Source of the DNA: Lentzea fradiae
GTDB lineage: Bacteria > Actinomycetota > Actinomycetes > Mycobacteriales > Pseudonocardiaceae
Direction: 5' to 3'
Assembly (NCBI RefSeq): GCF_900100955.1
Contig: NZ_FNCC01000003.1
Coordinates: 62,001 to 126,000, forward strand
Length of the DNA stretch: 64,000 bases
The notes beneath the pieces are model-generated. The model did no database searches. It was not told where the DNA came from and saw nothing but the letters and a program-made list of their open reading frames with translations. Shown here one piece after another: positions 41,440 to 50,487 of the stretch (the first letter of the stretch is position 1; every line of letters starts with the position of its first letter). The position numbers were made by a program, and so were the translations under genes.

Positions 41440-42246
41440 TCACTTGATGCCCGCCGCGGCCACCGACCGCACGAAGAACCGCTGGGCGAAGAAGAAGACG
41501 AGCAGGACGGGCAGCTGGCTCAGCACGGTGCCGGCCATGAGCTTCGGCCAGTTCGTCGTGTGGGCGCCCTGGAAGCTCTGCAGTCCCAGTTGGACGGTCA
41601 TCACCTCCGGGCTCTGCACCGCGATCAACGGCCACAGGAAGTCGTTCCACGTCTGCAGGAACGTGAGCACGGCGAGGGTCGCGAGCGTCGGCCGCATCAA
41701 CGGCAGCAGCACCTGGAACAACGTCCGCAGCCTGCCCGCCCCGTCGATCCGCGCCGCCTCCTCCAGCTCCCGCGGCAGCGTCGTGAAGAACTGCCGCATC
41801 AGGAACACCCCGAACGCCGTGGCCAGGTTCGGCGCGATCAGCGCGCCGAGCGTGTCGACCAGCCCCAGCTCCCGCGTCATGATCAGCAGCGGCAGCATGA
41901 CGATCTGGAAGGGCACCATCAGCGTCGCGAGCATCAGCACGAACGCGACCTTGCTGCCGATGAACGAGATGCGCGCGAACGCGTACCCCGCCAGCGAACA
42001 CAGCACCAGGTTGCCCACCACGCACACGACGGACACCACGAAGCTGTTGGCCAGCCACGACCCCAGCGGCGCGTCGCGGATCGCCGCGGCGTAGTTCTCC
42101 CACTCGACGCCGCTCGGCAGGCCGGGCGGGAAGCGCCGCGACTCCTCCTGCGTGGAGATCGACACCAGCAGCATCCACACCAGCGGCGTCACCATGACGA
42201 CCGACAGCGGGAACAGGATCAGGTGCAGCGCACTGGGCCGTCTCAT
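41440..42246 (-). CDS. Carbohydrate ABC transporter permease (MalG/CUT1 type)
   Basis: 268 residues, six membrane helices. The EAA loop that contacts the ATPase is ELEEAARIDGAGRLRTLFQV (about 165-185), followed by LLPLMRPTLA. Belongs to the CUT1 family of oligosaccharide importers. It overlaps the first permease gene by 4 bp (ATGA). No ATPase gene is in the locus, so a shared MsiK-like ATPase elsewhere is expected, as is usual in actinomycetes. Confidence 0.95.
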   Translation of the reverse strand: MRRPSALHLILFPLSVVMVTPLVWMLLVSISTQEESRRFPPGLPSGVEWENYAAAIRDAPLGSWLANSFVVSVVCVVGNLVLCSLAGYAFARISFIGSKVAFVLMLATLMVPFQIVMLPLLIMTRELGLVDTLGALIAPNLATAFGVFLMRQFFTTLPRELEEAARIDGAGRLRTLFQVLLPLMRPTLATLAVLTFLQTWNDFLWPLIAVQSPEVMTVQLGLQSFQGAHTTNWPKLMAGTVLSQLPVLLVFFFAQRFFVRSVAAAGIK

Positions 42247-43142
42247 CGGACCTCGTAGTGGGACGTGCGGCGGTTGAGCCGCAGCTGGGCGAGGGTGAAC
42301 GCGCCGATCACCAGGAACACCGCGCAGCCGATGGCGGCCGCGTAGCCGCCGTCGAAGCTCACGAACGCCTCGTTGTAGAGGTGGTAGACGAGCACGGTCG
42401 TGGCCCGCAGCGGCCCGCCCTTGGTCGTCACGTAGACGGCGTCGAAGAGCTGCAGGCCGTTGATCGTGAGCCACACCAGCAGGAACCCGGTCGCGGGTGC
42501 CACCAGCGGCAGCTCCACGTGCCAGAACGAGCGCGCCCGGCCGCAGCCGTCCAGGGAGGACGCCTCGATCAGGTCCTTCGGCACGTTCTGCAGCGCCGCC
42601 AGGTAGATGATGACCGCGAAACCGAGCCAGCCCCACACCGTCATCGCCACCACCGAGACCAGCGCCTGGCCGGGGTCGGTGAAGAACCCCTGCTTCGGCA
42701 GGCCCACCGCGTCGAGCGCCGCGTTGACCAGGCCGAACTGCGGGTTGGCCAGCCAGGAGAACATGATGCCGGTCGCGACCGTCGAGGTCACCAGCGGCAC
42801 GGACACGGCGAGCCGGTACAGCACGACGCCGCGGATCTTCTGGTTGAGCATCACGGCGATCGGCAGCGCGAGCGCGAGCGTCGCCGGCACGAACAGCACG
42901 ACGTAGACGAGCGTGCGCCAGGCGGCGTCCCAGAACAGCGGGTCGGCGACGAGCTTGGCGTAGTTGTCGCCGCCCGCGAACGTGCCGGGCGAGGTGAGGT
43001 CGGTGTGCTGCAACGAGAGCACGAACGACCACACCACCGGGACGAGGCCGAAGACGCCGATCAGGACGACGGCGGGCGCCGCGAAACCCCACCCGGCGAG
43101 GTGGTCCTCGAGCTTGCGCCGGTCGGCGGGTGTGGCTGTCAC
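42243..43142 (-). CDS. Carbohydrate ABC transporter permease (MalF/CUT1 type)
   Basis: 299 residues, six membrane helices. The first is preceded by a basic segment (TATPADRRKLEDHLAGWGF). The EAA loop is DLIEASSLDGCGRARSFWHVE. GTG 43142 overlaps the stop of the binding-protein gene (GTGA). It forms the heterodimeric channel with the 41440-42246 permease. Confidence 0.95.
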   Translation of the reverse strand: MTATPADRRKLEDHLAGWGFAAPAVVLIGVFGLVPVVWSFVLSLQHTDLTSPGTFAGGDNYAKLVADPLFWDAAWRTLVYVVLFVPATLALALPIAVMLNQKIRGVVLYRLAVSVPLVTSTVATGIMFSWLANPQFGLVNAALDAVGLPKQGFFTDPGQALVSVVAMTVWGWLGFAVIIYLAALQNVPKDLIEASSLDGCGRARSFWHVELPLVAPATGFLLVWLTINGLQLFDAVYVTTKGGPLRATTVLVYHLYNEAFVSFDGGYAAAIGCAVFLVIGAFTLAQLRLNRRTSHYEVR

Positions 43143-44401
43143 GAGGCCGCCAGCGCCTGGTCGATCTCGGCGGCGGCCTGGTCCAGCGCGGCCCGCGGTT
43201 CGGCCTGGCCGAGCAGCACCGACTGCACGGCCGTGCCGAGGACCTGCGAGATCTTGGGGTACTGCGGGATGTTCGGCCGGGCCTTGGTGACGTTCTTCTC
43301 CAGGTTCTCGACGAACACCTTGGCGCCGGGGTACTTCGCCTCGTACTCGGCGTACCCGGGCAGCTCCACCTCGGACTGCCGGATCGGCAGGTGCCCGGTC
43401 TCCATCGCGAACTCGAGGTGGATCTCGGGCGAGAGCAGCCACTTCAGGAACGGCAGCGCGTTCTCGCGGCCGTTGTCGCCGAAGACGACGAACGTGTCCG
43501 GGCCCGCGATCGTCGCGTGGGTGACCTTGCCCGGTAGGATCTGCACGCCGTAGGAGACGTCCTCGTTGATCGCGCCGAGGTCCCACGGCCCGGTCCACAG
43601 CATGCCGATGCGGCCGGAGTTGAAGAGGTTGAGGTACTGCTGGTCACCCGCGTCGAGGTAGACGGACTTGTCCGTGACCGCCATGTCCCGCAACAGCTCC
43701 ATCGCCTGCCGGCCCGCGTCGGAGGCCAGCGCGGCCTTCTTGCCGTCCGCGCTGAGCAGGTCACCGCCCGCCTGCCAGAGCAGGGCGAGGAAGCGCCAGA
43801 CCGTGTCCTCGGTGCCGTCGTTGACGTACGCCCAGCCGAACCGCCCGTCACCGGTGAGCTTCCGCGCGGCGGACCGGAAGTCGTCCCAGGTCCACTCCGC
43901 GGTGGGGTGGGCGAGACCGGCCTCGTCGAAGAGCTTCTCGTTGTAGACCAGCGAGAGGTTGTCGACGAGCGCGGGGATGCCGTAGACCTTGCCGTCGACC
44001 GTGGCGGCCTCGCGCCCGGCGGCGAACAGGTCGTCCCACCTGAACTCCGCGTCGCCGCGCACCTGGTCGGTCAGGTCCTGCGTCTGCGGGCGGCCGGTGA
44101 GGCCGGTGATCGACGAGCCGTACTGGTAGGCGACCTCCGGCGGGTTGCCGGAGGCGAACGAGGCGAGCGTCTTCTGCAGCACGTTGTCGTTGCCGCCGTT
44201 GAAGACCAGCTCGACCTGCTGCTCGGGGTGCGCCGCGTTCCACCGCTCGGCGAGCTTGCCGAACGCGGCGGCCTCGGCGTCGGTGTAGCCGTGCCACACC
44301 TTGATCTTGCCGTTGCCGCCGGAGCCCGTTCCGCAGGCCGCCGTCATGAGGAGCGCCGCGCCCATCGTCAGCACCGTGCGGCGACTCAGCCCTGTGCCCA
44401 T
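43139..44401 (-). CDS. Extracellular sugar-binding lipoprotein of the ABC importer
   Basis: 420 residues. Signal sequence with twin arginines (SRRTVLTMGAALL) and lipobox MTAAC (cysteine at about 23). The fold is that of CUT1 binding proteins: IKVWHGYTDAEAAAFGKLAERWNAAHP at the start, YGIPALVDNLSLVYNEKLFDEAG, and MLWTGPWDLGAI. Aromatic residues around the cleft suit an oligosaccharide. It is the first gene of the importer operon, divergent from the secreted GH114 enzyme, which is the likely source of its ligand. Confidence 0.95.
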   Translation of the reverse strand: MGTGLSRRTVLTMGAALLMTAACGTGSGGNGKIKVWHGYTDAEAAAFGKLAERWNAAHPEQQVELVFNGGNDNVLQKTLASFASGNPPEVAYQYGSSITGLTGRPQTQDLTDQVRGDAEFRWDDLFAAGREAATVDGKVYGIPALVDNLSLVYNEKLFDEAGLAHPTAEWTWDDFRSAARKLTGDGRFGWAYVNDGTEDTVWRFLALLWQAGGDLLSADGKKAALASDAGRQAMELLRDMAVTDKSVYLDAGDQQYLNLFNSGRIGMLWTGPWDLGAINEDVSYGVQILPGKVTHATIAGPDTFVVFGDNGRENALPFLKWLLSPEIHLEFAMETGHLPIRQSEVELPGYAEYEAKYPGAKVFVENLEKNVTKARPNIPQYPKISQVLGTAVQSVLLGQAEPRAALDQAAAEIDQALAAS

Positions 44402-44458
44402 GTCGACTCCCTGGGATGTGCGTGCGGCTCTGTGTGGACGGGGACGATAAGCTCATAT

Positions 44459-44564
44459 CGATCAAACAAGCAAGCATCCTGACCGATTGAGATTGCTTTC
44501 TAGCCGAAATCGGGCCTGCTCGCTACAGTCGCTCACACTCGATCACCACTTCTGAGCGATCAAG
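44459..44564. promoter_or_regulatory. Divergent promoter region with three CGATCA boxes
   Basis: The 177-bp gap between the binding-protein and GH114 genes is AT-rich. It holds CGATCAAA (44459-44466), CGATCACC (44540-44547) and CGATCAAG (44557-44564). The segment 44536-44557 resembles the DeoR-gene box at 39141-39162. The last box overlaps the GH114 ribosome binding site (AAGGAG). Confidence 0.5.
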
Positions 44565-44578
44565 GAGTTTGGCGCATC

Positions 44579-45397
44579 ATGAGATTCCCTGCGCGCGCCC
44601 TCACCGGCACCGCCCTCGCCCTGACCCTCGCGGCCGGCCCGCTGGCGGCGCCCAGCCAGGCCGCCGTCCAGCTGCCCCCGACCGGCGCGGTGCTCGACTA
44701 CCAGCTCGGCGCCGCCTACACCCCGCCCAGCGGCGTCACGATGGTGACCCGCGACAGCACCGCCTCACCGGCGTCCGGCGTGTACAACATCTGCTACGTC
44801 AACGGTTTCCAGACCCAGCCGGGTGACAGGAACGTCTGGCTGAACCAGCGGGGCCACCTGATCCTCAAGGACTCGTCGGGCAAGCCGATCATCGACCCGA
44901 ACTGGCCGGACGAGTTCATCCTGGACACCTCGACCGCCGCCAAGCGCACCGAGCTGGCCGGCATCATCGGCGGCACGATCGACCTGTGCGCGAGCAAGGG
45001 CTTCAAGGCCGTCGAGATCGACAACCTCGACTCCTACCTGCGCTCCCGCAACAAGCTGACCGTGAGCAACAACTTCGCCTACGCGAAGCTGCTCGCCGAC
45101 CGCGCGCACGGCAAGAACCTCGCCATCGGCCAGAAGAACTCGGCCGAGGAGGCGGCTCGCGCCAAGCGCGAGGTCGGCTTCGACTTCGCGGTGTCGGAGG
45201 AGTGCCACCGGTGGGACGAGTGCTCGTCCTACAGCGACGTGTACGGCGACCACGTGATGGACATCGAGTACACCGATGACCTGCGCGGCACGTTCCGGGA
45301 CGTCTGCAACGACCCGGACACCCCGCAGACCACCACGTTGCGCGACCGCTACCTCGTCGCGCCCGGTACCCGCGGTTACGCGTTCGACCACTGCTGA
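44579..45397 (+). CDS. Secreted GH114 endo-alpha-1,4-polygalactosaminidase-like enzyme
   Basis: 272 residues. Signal peptide about 1-29 (ALTLAAGPLAAPSQAA). The TIM-barrel GH114/TM1410 pattern follows: VLDYQLGAAYTPP, GVYNICYVNGFQT, then the acidic catalytic-region motif GFKAVEIDNLDSY (about 141-153), then NLAIGQKNSAE and FDFAVSEECHRWDECSSYSD. GH114 enzymes cut alpha-1,4-linked galactosamine polymers such as fungal galactosaminogalactan and biofilm material. The family call is mine from motif memory. It is divergent from a sugar ABC importer with GH4 and SIS genes, which supports a harvest role. AAGGAG precedes ATG 44579. Confidence 0.85.
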   Translation: MRFPARALTGTALALTLAAGPLAAPSQAAVQLPPTGAVLDYQLGAAYTPPSGVTMVTRDSTASPASGVYNICYVNGFQTQPGDRNVWLNQRGHLILKDSSGKPIIDPNWPDEFILDTSTAAKRTELAGIIGGTIDLCASKGFKAVEIDNLDSYLRSRNKLTVSNNFAYAKLLADRAHGKNLAIGQKNSAEEAARAKREVGFDFAVSEECHRWDECSSYSDVYGDHVMDIEYTDDLRGTFRDVCNDPDTPQTTTLRDRYLVAPGTRGYAFDHC

Positions 45398-45403
45398 CCG
45401 GGT

Positions 45404-45438
45404 GGTGCTCCGCCGGGCCTCACGCCCGGCGGAGCACC
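45404..45438. terminator. Very strong bidirectional hairpin
   Basis: GGTGCTCCGCCGGGC (45404-45418) pairs perfectly over 15 bp with GCCCGGCGGAGCACC (45424-45438) around a 5-nt loop. It lies just after the GH114 stop, and its right arm includes the last codons and stop of the convergent glycosidase gene. Confidence 0.85.
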
Positions 45439-48425
45439 GTCAGCCGGTCGATCACCAACGCGCCCGCGTCCAGCCGCAACCCGAGCCCCGGCGCCCAGCC
45501 CGCCACCACGGCCGGGTCCACGGCGTTCCCGATCGGCGCCGACCGCAGCAGCGACCACCGGCCGTCGTGCTCGATCCAGCTGGTCAGCCGCCCGTCGCCG
45601 AGCACGGCCGCGAGCCGGTCACCGGACGAGAAGCTCAGCGCGGCGCAACACCCACCGGTCGCCTCGTCGCCGCGCCGCACGCCGCCGACGGTCACGTCCA
45701 CACCGGACGCTTTACCCGCGTTGTTGAACCACGCCAGCGCGAAGTCGCGGTTCCCGGCGATCTGCCCGAGGAACAGGCTGTCCTCCGGCGCCGACCCGGC
45801 GAACGACCTCGGCTCCACGACCACCGCCGTTCCCCGGGCGTCACCGGCCACCGGCGCCGACAGCACCGCACCGCTGCGCGAAGCCGCACTGGCCGTCAAC
45901 GCTCCGCCGGAGACCTGGAAGCCCGGCGTCGCCTCGTTGAACGGACCGTCCACCCGGTACGAGCCGAGCCGGTCCGTGTCGAACGTGTCGTCCCAGACCA
46001 CCGCGGCGAAGTCGGCCGGGTCGAACGCGCTCTGCGCCGACGCCACCGCCGTGCTCGTCCCACTGTCACCCGAAGCCGTGGCCAGCACGCGCACCGGCGC
46101 CGACTCGCCGAGCGGCAGCTCCGCCGGGGCGGTGACCCGCCAGCGCGTGACCAGCGCCCGGCCCGGCAGCAGCCGGGACGTCGAGGCAGGGGTCAGCGCC
46201 ACCGCCGTCCACCCGGCGGGCACCGCCAGGCCGGCCCGCACCCCGGCCAGAGAGCGGGACGCGGTCACCGTCGTGGTCGTCTCGACCGAAGCACCCGCCC
46301 TCACCTGAACCGACTCCGGCAGTGACGCCGTCAGTCCCCGCACCGGCGCCCGCCACGACGAGAACGCGGTGATGCCGACCGCCCCGCCGTCCGCACGGCG
46401 CGGCAGGATGCGCACCCGGTCGGTCGTCACGGCGGGTTCCACGAGGATGCGGTTCACCGCACGCGCCACAGGAGTTGCCGGACTCCGCCGCTGGCCGGGG
46501 AGGTCGCGCCACTGGCCGTCCGGAGTCCGGTACCGCAGGTCGTAGGTGGCGGGCACGCGCACTCCCCCGCCGTCGTCGTAGAACGTGACGCGGAGGTCCG
46601 AGACGGGCGCGGGCGCACCCAGGTCCACTTCCAGCCAGTCCTCGGAGTTCGGGCTGGTCCACGTGGTCCAGCGGGTGCCGGGCACGTCGAGGTGGAAGTC
46701 CTGGCCGTCGATGGCCTTGGTGGGCGGGTCGGCGCTGTAGCTGTAGGACGCGCGGGCCGTCGGGTAACCGGTCTGGCTGACGTTCGCGAAGTCGTCGACG
46801 AGCTCGGGCAGCTCCCCGTCGCCGCGTTGCGGGATCGGCAGGCGCACAGCGGACAGTCCGGACTGGACGTGCCGCAGCTGGCCGTCCACCCAGACGCGCA
46901 GACCGGCGCCCTTGCCGTAGTGGGAACCGGTGCGGTCCCACAGCACGGTGAGGTTGTGGCCGTGGTACGGCACGTTCTCCGCCGCGAAGTAGTCCCAAGT
47001 GGACGGAGCCAGCGGTGCGATCTGAACCTCGTTGCCGAGCTGCGGACGGATACCGAGCAGACCGGAGAGCACGTTGTCGTTGAACGTCGAGTGGTTGTAG
47101 TCCTCGCTGTGGCCGCGGCCGTCGTAGATCCACCGGTCCTCGTCGGGGTGATGGGCCTCGGCGACATACGGCGCGCCGTTCTTGCGTTGCGTCAGCGCAT
47201 AGCCGCGCAGCACCGACAGGTAGTCGGCGCGCGAGACGTACGGCTGGGCCGGGTAGTCGATCAGCAGGTTCGCCAGCGCGGTGAGCGTCTGGCTGGTGGC
47301 GTACGGCCAGCTCGGGCCGTTCCAGCGGCAGCACCCGTTCAGCGCGTCGCGCATGAACCACGGGCTGCGGCGCTCGGCGGTGGTCGGGCCGAACCGGGCG
47401 GCGAAGCCCTGCGGGTCGGTCAGCTGAGCCCACGCCGCGCTGTTCGAGGCGGGTGCCATGTGGAAGTACCAGGGTACGAACCCGATCGCCTCGCGGTCGG
47501 CGAGCTTCGTGCGTCCGGGGTTGCCGTCCCGCATGACGTGCTTGTAGAACTGCGCGTTCGAGTCCCACAGCCAGCGTTCCTGCGCGGTCCGCAGTGCGTC
47601 CGCGGCCTGGTCGTACTGACGGGCGCCCGCCGCGTCACCACGCGCCCGGAGCAACTGGGCGATCGCACGGGCGTCGCCGTACTGGTAGGCGTTGAGCGTG
47701 GAGCGGAAGCCGTCGCCGCCGTGGTACGGGTCGGGGCTCTGGTAGGAGCTGACGGTGTACTCCATCGCGTCCCACACCGGAGTCTGCCAGTACAGCCCGA
47801 GACCGGCGTCGAACTGCGGCGACCAGCGCTGCCACTGGCGGATCAGCTCCGGCAGGCGATCGGTGGCGAACCGCGACCGCCCGTCGACGGCGGCGCGGGC
47901 GGCCACGGCGTCGGCGGCCCAGAAGGAGTACTGGTGCGCCCAGTCGGTCGTGTTCTTGTTCAGGAAGTCGGTGGCGGGCTTGGGGCCGGAGCCGGAGCCG
48001 CGCAGCCAGTAGTCCACGTAGTCGTCGAGGTAGCGGTGGTCGCGCAGCCACCGTCCCTCGTAGACGTGGTGGCCCGCCGCGGCGACGATGCCGCCGTTGG
48101 GGGCCGAGTAGCCGACGGGGCCGAGGAACTCGGAGACGATCCAGCCGTCCTTCGGGCCCGTGTACTTGAGCGCTTCCCGGTAAGACTTCCACCGGTAGTA
48201 GTAGGTGTCGCGGATCTCGCGGTCCGGCAGGTCGACGAACGCGATGTTCGCCTCGTACCAGGCCGGTTCCGGGACGTCGCCCAGCAGGCCGGTGTGGTCG
48301 AGGAACGAGGTTCCCGCGCCGACCGCGGGATAGAGGTCTTGCGCTGCGGCGCGGTGCGCCACCGCCGGCGAGGCGGTCGAGACCGCCAGCGCCGCCACCA
48401 CGAGGATCGCCATTGACCTGCGCAT
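45420..48425 (-). CDS. Large secreted multidomain glycoside hydrolase (GH63/MGH1-like)
   Basis: 1001 residues. Signal peptide about 1-23. The catalytic (alpha/alpha)6-barrel region (about 45-520) shows TYYYRWKSYREALKY, NTTDWAHQYSFWAAD, YWQTPVWDAMEYTVSSYQ, NGCCRWNGPSWPYATSQTL and DYNHSTFNDNVLSGLLGI, the pattern of GH63/MGH1-type glucosidases. Accessory domains follow: an F5/8 type C carbohydrate-binding domain (about 545-665), an NEW3-type domain (about 705-785) and a LamG-like C-terminus (about 815-1001). The substrate is unknown; alpha-linked oligosaccharides are plausible. A LacI-type palindrome lies 14 bp upstream of ATG 48425. Confidence 0.85.
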   Translation of the reverse strand: MRRSMAILVVAALAVSTASPAVAHRAAAQDLYPAVGAGTSFLDHTGLLGDVPEPAWYEANIAFVDLPDREIRDTYYYRWKSYREALKYTGPKDGWIVSEFLGPVGYSAPNGGIVAAAGHHVYEGRWLRDHRYLDDYVDYWLRGSGSGPKPATDFLNKNTTDWAHQYSFWAADAVAARAAVDGRSRFATDRLPELIRQWQRWSPQFDAGLGLYWQTPVWDAMEYTVSSYQSPDPYHGGDGFRSTLNAYQYGDARAIAQLLRARGDAAGARQYDQAADALRTAQERWLWDSNAQFYKHVMRDGNPGRTKLADREAIGFVPWYFHMAPASNSAAWAQLTDPQGFAARFGPTTAERRSPWFMRDALNGCCRWNGPSWPYATSQTLTALANLLIDYPAQPYVSRADYLSVLRGYALTQRKNGAPYVAEAHHPDEDRWIYDGRGHSEDYNHSTFNDNVLSGLLGIRPQLGNEVQIAPLAPSTWDYFAAENVPYHGHNLTVLWDRTGSHYGKGAGLRVWVDGQLRHVQSGLSAVRLPIPQRGDGELPELVDDFANVSQTGYPTARASYSYSADPPTKAIDGQDFHLDVPGTRWTTWTSPNSEDWLEVDLGAPAPVSDLRVTFYDDGGGVRVPATYDLRYRTPDGQWRDLPGQRRSPATPVARAVNRILVEPAVTTDRVRILPRRADGGAVGITAFSSWRAPVRGLTASLPESVQVRAGASVETTTTVTASRSLAGVRAGLAVPAGWTAVALTPASTSRLLPGRALVTRWRVTAPAELPLGESAPVRVLATASGDSGTSTAVASAQSAFDPADFAAVVWDDTFDTDRLGSYRVDGPFNEATPGFQVSGGALTASAASRSGAVLSAPVAGDARGTAVVVEPRSFAGSAPEDSLFLGQIAGNRDFALAWFNNAGKASGVDVTVGGVRRGDEATGGCCAALSFSSGDRLAAVLGDGRLTSWIEHDGRWSLLRSAPIGNAVDPAVVAGWAPGLGLRLDAGALVIDRLTVLRRA

Positions 48426-48438
48426 GACCCCATCGAAG

Positions 48439-48452
48439 CGGGAGCGCTCTCA
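48439..48452 (-). promoter_or_regulatory. LacI-family (CebR-like) operator before the secreted glycosidase
   Basis: On the minus strand TGAGAGCGCTCCCG matches the CebR/CelR consensus TGGGAGCGCTCCCA at 12 of 14 positions. It lies 14 bp before the start codon, inside the 3' end of the upstream glycosyltransferase gene. Confidence 0.6.
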
Positions 48453-49604
48453 ACGCGCAAGACTCCACACAGTCCGACATACCTCCACAGGATCACGAAC
48501 ATCATTCCCCGATGCGGCTGCCTCGGCCGCCGCATCGGCGAACCGAGGATCGTCCAGGACGCGCGTGACGGCCGCGCGCAGACCAGCCTCGGTGGGTGGC
48601 CGGACGATCACGCCGCTGCCCTGCCGCGCCACCCGGTTCGCCATCTCCCACTGGTCGCCGCCGCCCGGCACGACCACGACGGGCACGGCCGCCCGCAACG
48701 CCTTGGCCAGCATCCCGTGGCCACCGCCGCAGACCAGCACCGACGACTGGCGCAGCAGCTCGTCCTGCGCGCCGGGACCGGACCGCGCCCAGTCCGGCAG
48801 ACCGCCGAGCGGGGCGAACGTGGACACGACGGCCCGCACCCCGAGGTCCCGCACCGCCTCCAGCGTCGTCTCGGCCATCCCGGTCGATCCCGTCCACGCG
48901 GTCGACGGAGCGATCATCACCAGCGGCGCGGACCCCGGCGGCGGCGTCAGCGTCTCCCCGCTGGCCTCCCACAGCAGCGGCCCGACCACGTGTGCGTTCG
49001 CCGGCCAGTCCGGTCGCGGCACCTCCAGCGCGGGCAACGTCGCGATCAGCCGCGCGGCCGGTCCCGGGCCGCGCGCGGGCAGCCCGACCCGTTGCCGCAC
49101 CTCGGCCCGCTGCCGTTCACCCCGCCGGATCGACCGGGCGGTCATCGCGCGCAGTGCCGCGTCCCGCAGCCGTCCCCGCACCCCGGTGCCCGGCGCGAGG
49201 CCGCTGCCGATCGGGGGCAACCGGCGTGACGGCTCGTAGAGCGGGTGCGGCGAGAGCTGCACCCACGGCAGGCCCAGCAGCTCGGCGGCCATGCCCGCGC
49301 CGAGCGCGAGCACGTCGCACACCACCAGGTCCGGTGCCAGCGCGCGAAGGCGCGGCACGAGCGCCACCGCCAGCTCCGCCGCCTGGTCGTGCAACGCGCG
49401 GCCGAGGTCGGGGCAGCCCGTGAGGTCGGACAGCGCGAGACCGGTCACCCGTGCCGCCTCGACCCCCTCCCCTGCGGCGGCGGCCAGCCAGCGCTCGCCG
49501 GTCAGCAGGACCGGGGTGTCACCCGCCGCCGCGAACCGCAGGCACAGCGCCATCGCCGGGACGACGTGCCCGGGATCGCCACCGGAGACGACGGCGACGC
49601 GCAC
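48450..49604 (-). CDS. GT1/UGT-type glycosyltransferase
   Basis: 384 residues. N-terminal Rossmann fold AVVSGGDPGHVVPAMALCLRF. C-terminal nucleotide-sugar site VLVCGGGHGMLAKALRAAVPVVVVPGGGDQWEMANRV, the GT1 signature with the usual HG..GDQ..N pattern. Such enzymes glycosylate lipids, antibiotics or other small acceptors; the acceptor is unknown. It starts 4 bp after the PaaX stop, so it belongs to the PaaX transcript. Start GTG 49604. Confidence 0.9.
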   Translation of the reverse strand: MRVAVVSGGDPGHVVPAMALCLRFAAAGDTPVLLTGERWLAAAAGEGVEAARVTGLALSDLTGCPDLGRALHDQAAELAVALVPRLRALAPDLVVCDVLALGAGMAAELLGLPWVQLSPHPLYEPSRRLPPIGSGLAPGTGVRGRLRDAALRAMTARSIRRGERQRAEVRQRVGLPARGPGPAARLIATLPALEVPRPDWPANAHVVGPLLWEASGETLTPPPGSAPLVMIAPSTAWTGSTGMAETTLEAVRDLGVRAVVSTFAPLGGLPDWARSGPGAQDELLRQSSVLVCGGGHGMLAKALRAAVPVVVVPGGGDQWEMANRVARQGSGVIVRPPTEAGLRAAVTRVLDDPRFADAAAEAAASGNDVRDPVEVCRTVWSLAR

Positions 49605-49608
49605 GCCG

Positions 49609-50397
49609 TCAGACCTCGATCGACTCGATGGCCGCGAGGGCGAGCGGGGCCGCCGTCTCGACGTAGCGGGTGGCGAGGGTCTGGAACAGCTGCTCGGCCT
49701 CGATGGCGGGCCAGTCGTCCGCGAGCAGCTCGGCCGGGAGGTGCGGGTCCTGGCGGACGAGGTCGAGCCAGTCGCCGTGCAGCACCAGCTGGCGGGCCAG
49801 GTCGTCGGGCAGCGACTCGTCCGGCACCCGCCAGCGCGCGAGGAACGCCTGGTAGCGGGCGGCGATGGCGGCCGTGTCGAACGCGCGGGTGGCGAGGTCG
49901 GCCGCCTCGGTGGGCTTGGCGTGCTGGGCGGTGAAGACCGTGACGTTCTCGGTCAGGCCGAGGTCGGCGACCACCTCGGTGACGTCGTGCGTGCCGGGGG
50001 CGATCCACAGGCCGTTCTGCACGGGCCCGAACCCGGCCCACTGCAACCGCGAGCGCAGGTCGTGCCGCTCACCCCTGCGGCCCTCCGGCAGCGAGAAGCC
50101 GACGAGCGTCCACGTGCCGTCCCAGTCCCTGTTCACGGCGCCGCGCTGCCAGATGCGGCGGCCGCCGTCCTCCAGCACGGCCTCCGAGCGCGGGGTGAGT
50201 CCGAAGTAGACGCGGCGGCCCGCGCGGTGCTTGGTGAGCAGCCCGCGCGAGGTCATCCGGGTCAGCGTCGAGCGCACGGCCTCCTCGGAGACGTCGACCC
50301 GGCCGAACACGTCGATCAGGCTGCCCGAGTAGACCGCGATGTCCCGGTCGAGCACGTACAGGCCGAGGAAGTTGAGCATCAGGGACTGCGGCGTCAC
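49609..50397 (-). CDS. PaaX-family transcriptional repressor
   Basis: 262 residues. Winged helix (about 8-75; SLMLNFLGLYVLDRD, then EEAVRSTLTRMTSRGLL), then WDGTWTLVGFSLPEGRRGERHDLRSRLQWAGFGPVQNGLWIAP, the central PaaX signature. PaaX proteins repress acyl-CoA catabolic genes and are released by an aryl- or acyl-CoA ester. It is divergent from the SDR-amidohydrolase-MaoC-MFS-ligase operon across a palindrome, so that operon is its likely target. Start GTG 50397. Confidence 0.93.
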   Translation of the reverse strand: MTPQSLMLNFLGLYVLDRDIAVYSGSLIDVFGRVDVSEEAVRSTLTRMTSRGLLTKHRAGRRVYFGLTPRSEAVLEDGGRRIWQRGAVNRDWDGTWTLVGFSLPEGRRGERHDLRSRLQWAGFGPVQNGLWIAPGTHDVTEVVADLGLTENVTVFTAQHAKPTEAADLATRAFDTAAIAARYQAFLARWRVPDESLPDDLARQLVLHGDWLDLVRQDPHLPAELLADDWPAIEAEQLFQTLATRYVETAAPLALAAIESIEV

Positions 50398-50411
50398 CGG
50401 CCAAATGATAC

Positions 50412-50425
50412 ATGTTGGGCAACAT
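50412..50425. promoter_or_regulatory. PaaX operator candidate
   Basis: ATGTTG-GG-CAACAT is a perfect inverted repeat 14 bp before the PaaX start and 62 bp before the SDR start, in an AT-rich patch. Confidence 0.6.
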
Positions 50426-50487
50426 CTAGACGAGCGTCAGAGAGATGCCCTACTTTTGACCGCACTTCCGACGAGAGGACTCACCGG

